64,000 nt of DNA, from positions 116,330,723 to 116,394,722 of the forward strand of contig CP136063.1 of assembly GCA_032622095.1 (NCBI GenBank), in the 5' to 3' direction. The number at the start of each line of letters is the position of its first letter. Positions within the stretch are counted from its first letter, which is position 1. Under the pieces are notes generated by a model that was not told where the DNA came from, searched no databases, and worked only from the letters and a program-made list of their open reading frames with translations. Made by a program: the position numbers and the translations under genes. Positions 59,552 to 64,000 of this stretch are shown in pieces. Source of the DNA: Siphonodentalium dalli (lineage: Eukaryota > Mollusca > Scaphopoda > Gadilida > Siphonodentaliidae).

Positions 59552-61628
59552 CTTAAGGACCATGTCAAAACCTCTTTCGAATATGCGTGCGAAAATATTG
59601 TCGATAATGTCGAAAAAGTTTTGACGTAAATGTGAAAAACGAAATGTCGGAAATGACGAAAAATAATGCGATAACGTCGAAAGCGACTGGCCATAAAAGT
59701 CCGATAACGTCGAAACCACAACAGACCAAAATTTCAGTAAAATGTCGAAACATTGATCGATATTCGCAAACGACGAAAAGTTAAAACATCGATACGATGT
59801 TGTCGCACTTCATAAATTCACGCATTTATTTTTGCCTTCTGCGTAATCAGATGCCAGCTGAATTTTTATTGGCTGAATTGTGTGAAGGAAAATAATGTTC
59901 AGCCAAAGGCCATACAAACAACTCTATGCGGTTAACACACAAGTACTAGTACAACGACTTGACAGTTCGACGGTTTTGATAGCTATGAGTTCGCACAAGG
60001 CCTAATTAAACAATAGTCAACCCATTCCAAATGTGTGAAGGGGTGACATTTAGCAAAAGGCTATACAAACATATAGGCCTACTGACATATAATGACGTAT
60101 ATACCGGTCCCTCACAACTATGCGTGAACTGTGCGACAGTTTTGTTGTTGTTGTTGTCGTGATGTCTTCTCAATTAGTGAACAATGGTTTAACTCGTTGG
60201 ACAAAAACAACACATCTGATATATAAAATTCCAAAATGAAGCGACTTGATGTCATAATATCAGTTCGATCATGGCTAGAAACAGTGATGAAATCGAATAG
60301 ATCTATCGTTAGCGGACATATACGCAGTTGGGAAAATATTAGACCAGCAGTTTACACAGGTCGACAGTACGAAGAAGTTAGGGTTTTCACAACTCCAGGT
60401 ATCACACATCTAACAGAAAAAAGATGAAATCACACAGAAATTTGAAACCAGCTGCACCCACCCACAACGGGAGCGACAACCGTCCATCCACATGATCCAG
60501 CATTTGAAGCAATAGGCCCGATATAGAACAAGCCCTCATCACATTGTATCAACGTCAGACATATATAGAGCCATACCCCCTAAGTTCATTGTTTTATAAT
60601 GGTATGTATATCATTATCCATGTTTTTATTAATCATTCAATAAAGAATCGAGAAAAACATAACACTCAACTCCTCTGTCAGTCAATGCTACCCACAAACG
60701 AAACTAGGATTGGCCTGGGAAATTACAGTGCTAAAAATAGCACAACATGTGCAATTCGTGGAAATTCCAAACTATTATATAATATGTTTTGTATTAACTA
60801 AACTTTGTCGCATCTGATCGCTGATATATATGTAGCAATTATTGCACGAGATTTTGGGGGGCTTCAACATTGTACTGTAATATTTACTGTAAACCAGTGA
60901 TACAATATCACTGCTGTAAACCCACCGATTTGCGGCCACATCAAAACGTAGTAAATGATTGTAGGCCTATCCTATTATATAAATCGGGTCTGGGAATCAT
61001 TTATTTAGGACTTTAATCTTCTATTAATAATAGTTCATGAACGTTTGAATTGTCCGATATTAACCAAATCGGAGATTTCAGTAGATCGGAGAAATTTACT
61101 AATACATAGAACTCCGATCAAATCGGAATTGTTTTCATATCGGAGAAAACTCCGATTAAATCATTGGAATTCTTATGAGAAAAACTCCGATCTGAGAAAT
61201 TTCAGCATGGACCAGCTGCATGGACACCGACATCTTCCCGTTCGCGGCACATCGGTATAAAACTGCGACCATGGAGTAATGTATTTATTGAACACAAACT
61301 GTCCTGCCAATCATATCGACACAACAGCAATATTGAGGGAAATAATGCTGCGATCTTGACGAAAACAAAGACTGCGAAAATATGTCGAAACAAAACAGCG
61401 AACATTTGAGCAAAACTGCGAAACAAAACTGCGAAAATTGCGAAAACATCGAACCAAGACGGCGAAAATGACGAAATATTGACGAAAACGTACAATGTTA
61501 CGGCGTGCGATAATGACGAAAAAACTCTGATAATGTCGAAAAAACAACGTCATTGACGTCATATTTTTCGCAGTTTTATCGCATTTTTTTTCGCATATGC
61601 GAAAGAGGTTTTGTCATGCTCCCTTAGC
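59552..61628. mobile_element. Inverted-repeat DNA element with GACGAAA motif clusters
   Basis: The left end CTTAAGG.CCATGTCAAAAC with CTCTTTCG and the right end's complement (CTAAGGGAGCATGACAAAAC with CTCTTTCG) form imperfect terminal inverted repeats. Subterminal zones at 59585-59780 and 61360-61545 are dense in GTCGAAA/GACGAAA/GCGAAA motifs in the same orientation at both ends. The interior includes an open frame (60236-60427, RSWLETVMKSNRSIVSGHIR) that I do not recognise and a TCCGAT/ATCGGA-rich patch (61050-61200). Confidence 0.6.
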
Positions 61629-62565
61629 AGCAACATTTTTTGTGATATTCTTATGCATAAAAACGTAATACAGTGTACCCTTATGCATATAAACGATTAA
61701 AAAATAGTGTTTTTATGAGAAAATGGTTTGGTGCTTGCATACTTTATGCAGATATCCGAATTATGCATTTAAACGATATGCAATTAACTGAAATTGACTG
61801 TATATGTACCCCTGTTATAAATGTTGTTTTTAACATTCTGCCTCAATGTTATTTGAGAAGTCATCTATTTCACTAATAATATAAAGCGTGTATGCCTGCC
61901 ATTTTCACTAATGTCTCCTGTGTATGAAATGAGATCTTATTTTATCTGACAGCCTTTGATAAACAAATCACAGACAATGTTTATCTGTGTCATTCATTTC
62001 AATTTAAATTACATTAATCCCCATGTGCTGTGTTGTTGTACAGTTGTACAGGCAAGTGTTATATTATGTTTATATAGTCTATTGACTTCTTTTCATCTAT
62101 TATAATGATGTGTCTATTTATAATGCTGATGATTTCAAGGAACAATGTTGATCTTCCCTTAATTGTGTAACATATTTTAATGAAAATGAACCCACTTCAA
62201 CTTCTATAATATACCATTTGAGATTACTAGATCAATGGATCTCATAGATTGGGATTTACATTTGGTTCAACTAGGGGCAGAACTAGGAGATTTAACACTC
62301 CCACACCACCCTGTCTATGCTGTGAATGTCTGGTAGTGGTATGTAGATTCCTATATTACATATAATAATTTTGATATATACCCATATTTTCAGTAAGGTT
62401 TTGATAAATGTCCAACAGTTGGAGATCTTGATGTACCAGTTGTAATTTAGTTTGGTCCAGTTGGGAGGTAATGGCCAATGATCTATTGGAGGGAAGGGGG
62501 TGGATATGCAGTTAGAAATTTCAAGGTGGACACCTCCATATCCCTTTCCACTGTTCAACACCCTC

Positions 62566-62566
<1 letters not shown>

Positions 62567-62601
<35 letters not shown>
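62567..62601 (+). repeat. (CT)n microsatellite
   Basis: An uninterrupted CT dinucleotide tract of about 35 bp. Confidence 0.95.
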
Positions 62602-62605
<4 letters not shown>

Positions 62606-62734
62606 TCCCAGTTTAGAACTATTTGTTTTAAAGTTATTTGACAAGTACTGACTACTGTAGTCTTCAGAGTCCCAGTCTTCTCCGTCTTTTCAGTCTGGTG
62701 AGCGACCGACAGTCATTGACTGTCTTGTTTTCTC

Positions 62735-62920
62735 CGCTAAAACTCCAGTATAAAGTAGCGTAAAACATACCGGAGTTTTTGTTACGTTCATCGGAGTTAT
62801 AACGAAGTTTCTGGTGGGAGTTTCTGGCGGAGTTTTTGTTATGTTATAGCTGAGTTTCCGTTAGGTTATAGCGGAGTTTTTGTTATGTTCATCGAAATTA
62901 CTGCGGAGTTTTCCATCTAA
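62735..62920 (+). repeat. Degenerate CGGAGTTT motif cluster
   Basis: About eight variants of CGGAGTTTTTGTTA separated by 15-30 bp. Confidence 0.7.
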
Positions 62921-62937
62921 CTTGTTCTGATACCTGT

Positions 62938-63175
62938 AAATTTTATCGGTAATTTCGATCCCATTTATCAATAATTTTACTGGTAAATTTTATCGGTAAT
63001 TTCGATCCCGTATAGTGGTAATTTTCGCCGGTAATTCCATCGATAATTTATAGCCTTCTACCAGTAATTCCATTGGTAATTTTACTGGTAATTATTCTTG
63101 AATCAACCGGTAATTCCACCGGTAATTTTCCATTGGTAATACCACCATAGCAGGTATTACCGGTGGTATTACCGT
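62938..63175 (+). repeat. Degenerate CCGGTAATT motif cluster
   Basis: More than twelve variants of YGGTAATTYYAYC follow one another, ending in the palindromic GGTATTACCGGTGGTATTAC. Confidence 0.8.
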
Positions 63176-63861
63176 TTTAGTTTTGACAAGGTACCTAAAT
63201 GGTCCCGTAGATTGGGTTTTCGGCGATATGCCACTTTTGGCATTTAGCATCGAAACTGGTCCGAGTGCCTTATGAATAATTTATTCCTAAACCACTTTCT
63301 TGATTTCCTTCAACCTTGCAGTTTTATGAGTTTATTATTTAGACTTTACAATCAGTCGCATACTTGCTACAACCATGCATCCCTACACAAAAATAGGTCA
63401 TGTCTTCGCTTTCTGATTCACTGCTCAGATTGTGACATGTTGTCATAAATATGTCTATCAAAGATGCCGACAATCTACATTGTGAACACCGATCGGTGGT
63501 TTGCTACAAAGTAGTGCTTGTACAATATTTTCAACCAATTTGCGTTATTTTGCATGTTTCGTGTTGTTAGTTTGTTGATCCCCAATATGCGGATTGCGGA
63601 CATATGACTTAAAAGAATTGCTAATTATAAAACAGAATATGAAGATTAATTGGCCTCAGTGGGTAGTTATAATTGATACAGTATCTCTACTTCCCAAGAG
63701 CACGATCCACGGACATGATCGGACACTGTGATGTAACAAATTCCACACAGCGCATGCTTACGAATTAAACCTTAATACGCTGCCTCATTTTAGGTGACAT
63801 TAGCGACAAAAATAAACACTCTTGACAGTGCAGTTTGTTACCGGATTTTTACAGGTAGATG

Positions 63862-63961
63862 AGGACAGAACTGTATTTCGATGGTCGTATCGTTTGGGGC
63901 CTGTGATTTTTGTATCGGCAAAGCATGTATCCCGATATATCAATGTATCATTACACCCCTA
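63862..63961. mobile_element. Possible hAT terminus
   Basis: The end ATGTATCATTACACCCCTAG preceded by CCCGATATATCAATGTATC resembles the ends of hAT elements of the TAGGGGTGTAAYGATAC type. The partner end was not found. Confidence 0.4.
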
Positions 63962-64000
63962 GCCTTGAATATTGGACTTAGGGAGCAGGTTATTAAACCT

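Overview
This is a low-GC eukaryotic nuclear contig, almost certainly from an invertebrate and probably a lophotrochozoan such as a mollusc (inference). Reasons: one recognisable intron-rich animal gene, abundant non-autonomous DNA transposons, and tandem arrays ending in GACA microsatellites and CCCCCGAC-type hairpins like those known from mollusc repeats. A 100-N assembly gap lies at 54567-54666. No bacterial genes, CRISPR array, rRNA or tRNA was recognised.

The only gene named with confidence is a G-protein beta-5 subunit (GNB5-type WD40 protein) on the minus strand. Seven coding exons were placed by hand between 28523 (start ATG) and 2518: 28403-28523, 24223-24359, 14575-14616, 12784-12860, 11629-11755, 3547-3690 and 2518-2658. 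They join with canonical splice sites and consistent phases into 263 codons. The last part (about 90 residues in relatives, the rest of blade 5 to blade 7) must lie left of the window. Introns span 0.9-9.6 kb and are packed with repeats.

The rest is a transposon and satellite landscape. Inside GNB5 introns are a Tc1/mariner-type foldback (4411-4624), a Harbinger-like element (5478-6325), a palindromic MITE family, a TA-flanked element (13292-13928), a 14-mer motif cluster (15507-16431), a hAT element with an 8-bp target duplication (19587-20893) sitting in a ~155-bp tandem array, and a 191-bp tandem array (22683-23931). A hAT copy at 28865-29269, just upstream of the gene, split another MITE's terminal repeat.

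From 34 to 53 kb there are three long-terminal-inverted-repeat elements with perfect 8-bp target duplications (34154-35901, 39188-43270, 44621-47220). One carries degraded Mutator-like transposase sequence and has its own hAT insertion (39604-40897). The latter two appear nested in a still larger inverted-repeat element that ends near 53081. A satellite with a three-monomer higher-order repeat (47343-49200) is also in this block.

The right end (55-64 kb) holds LTR-like direct repeats, a palindromic MITE, an inverted-repeat element whose interior is full of GACGAAA motifs (59552-61628), and clusters of short degenerate motifs. Two exon-like open segments (36692-36898 and 38388-38546) may belong to unrecognised genes. 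No new enzymatic or defence system was found; the notable content is the layered transposon architecture.
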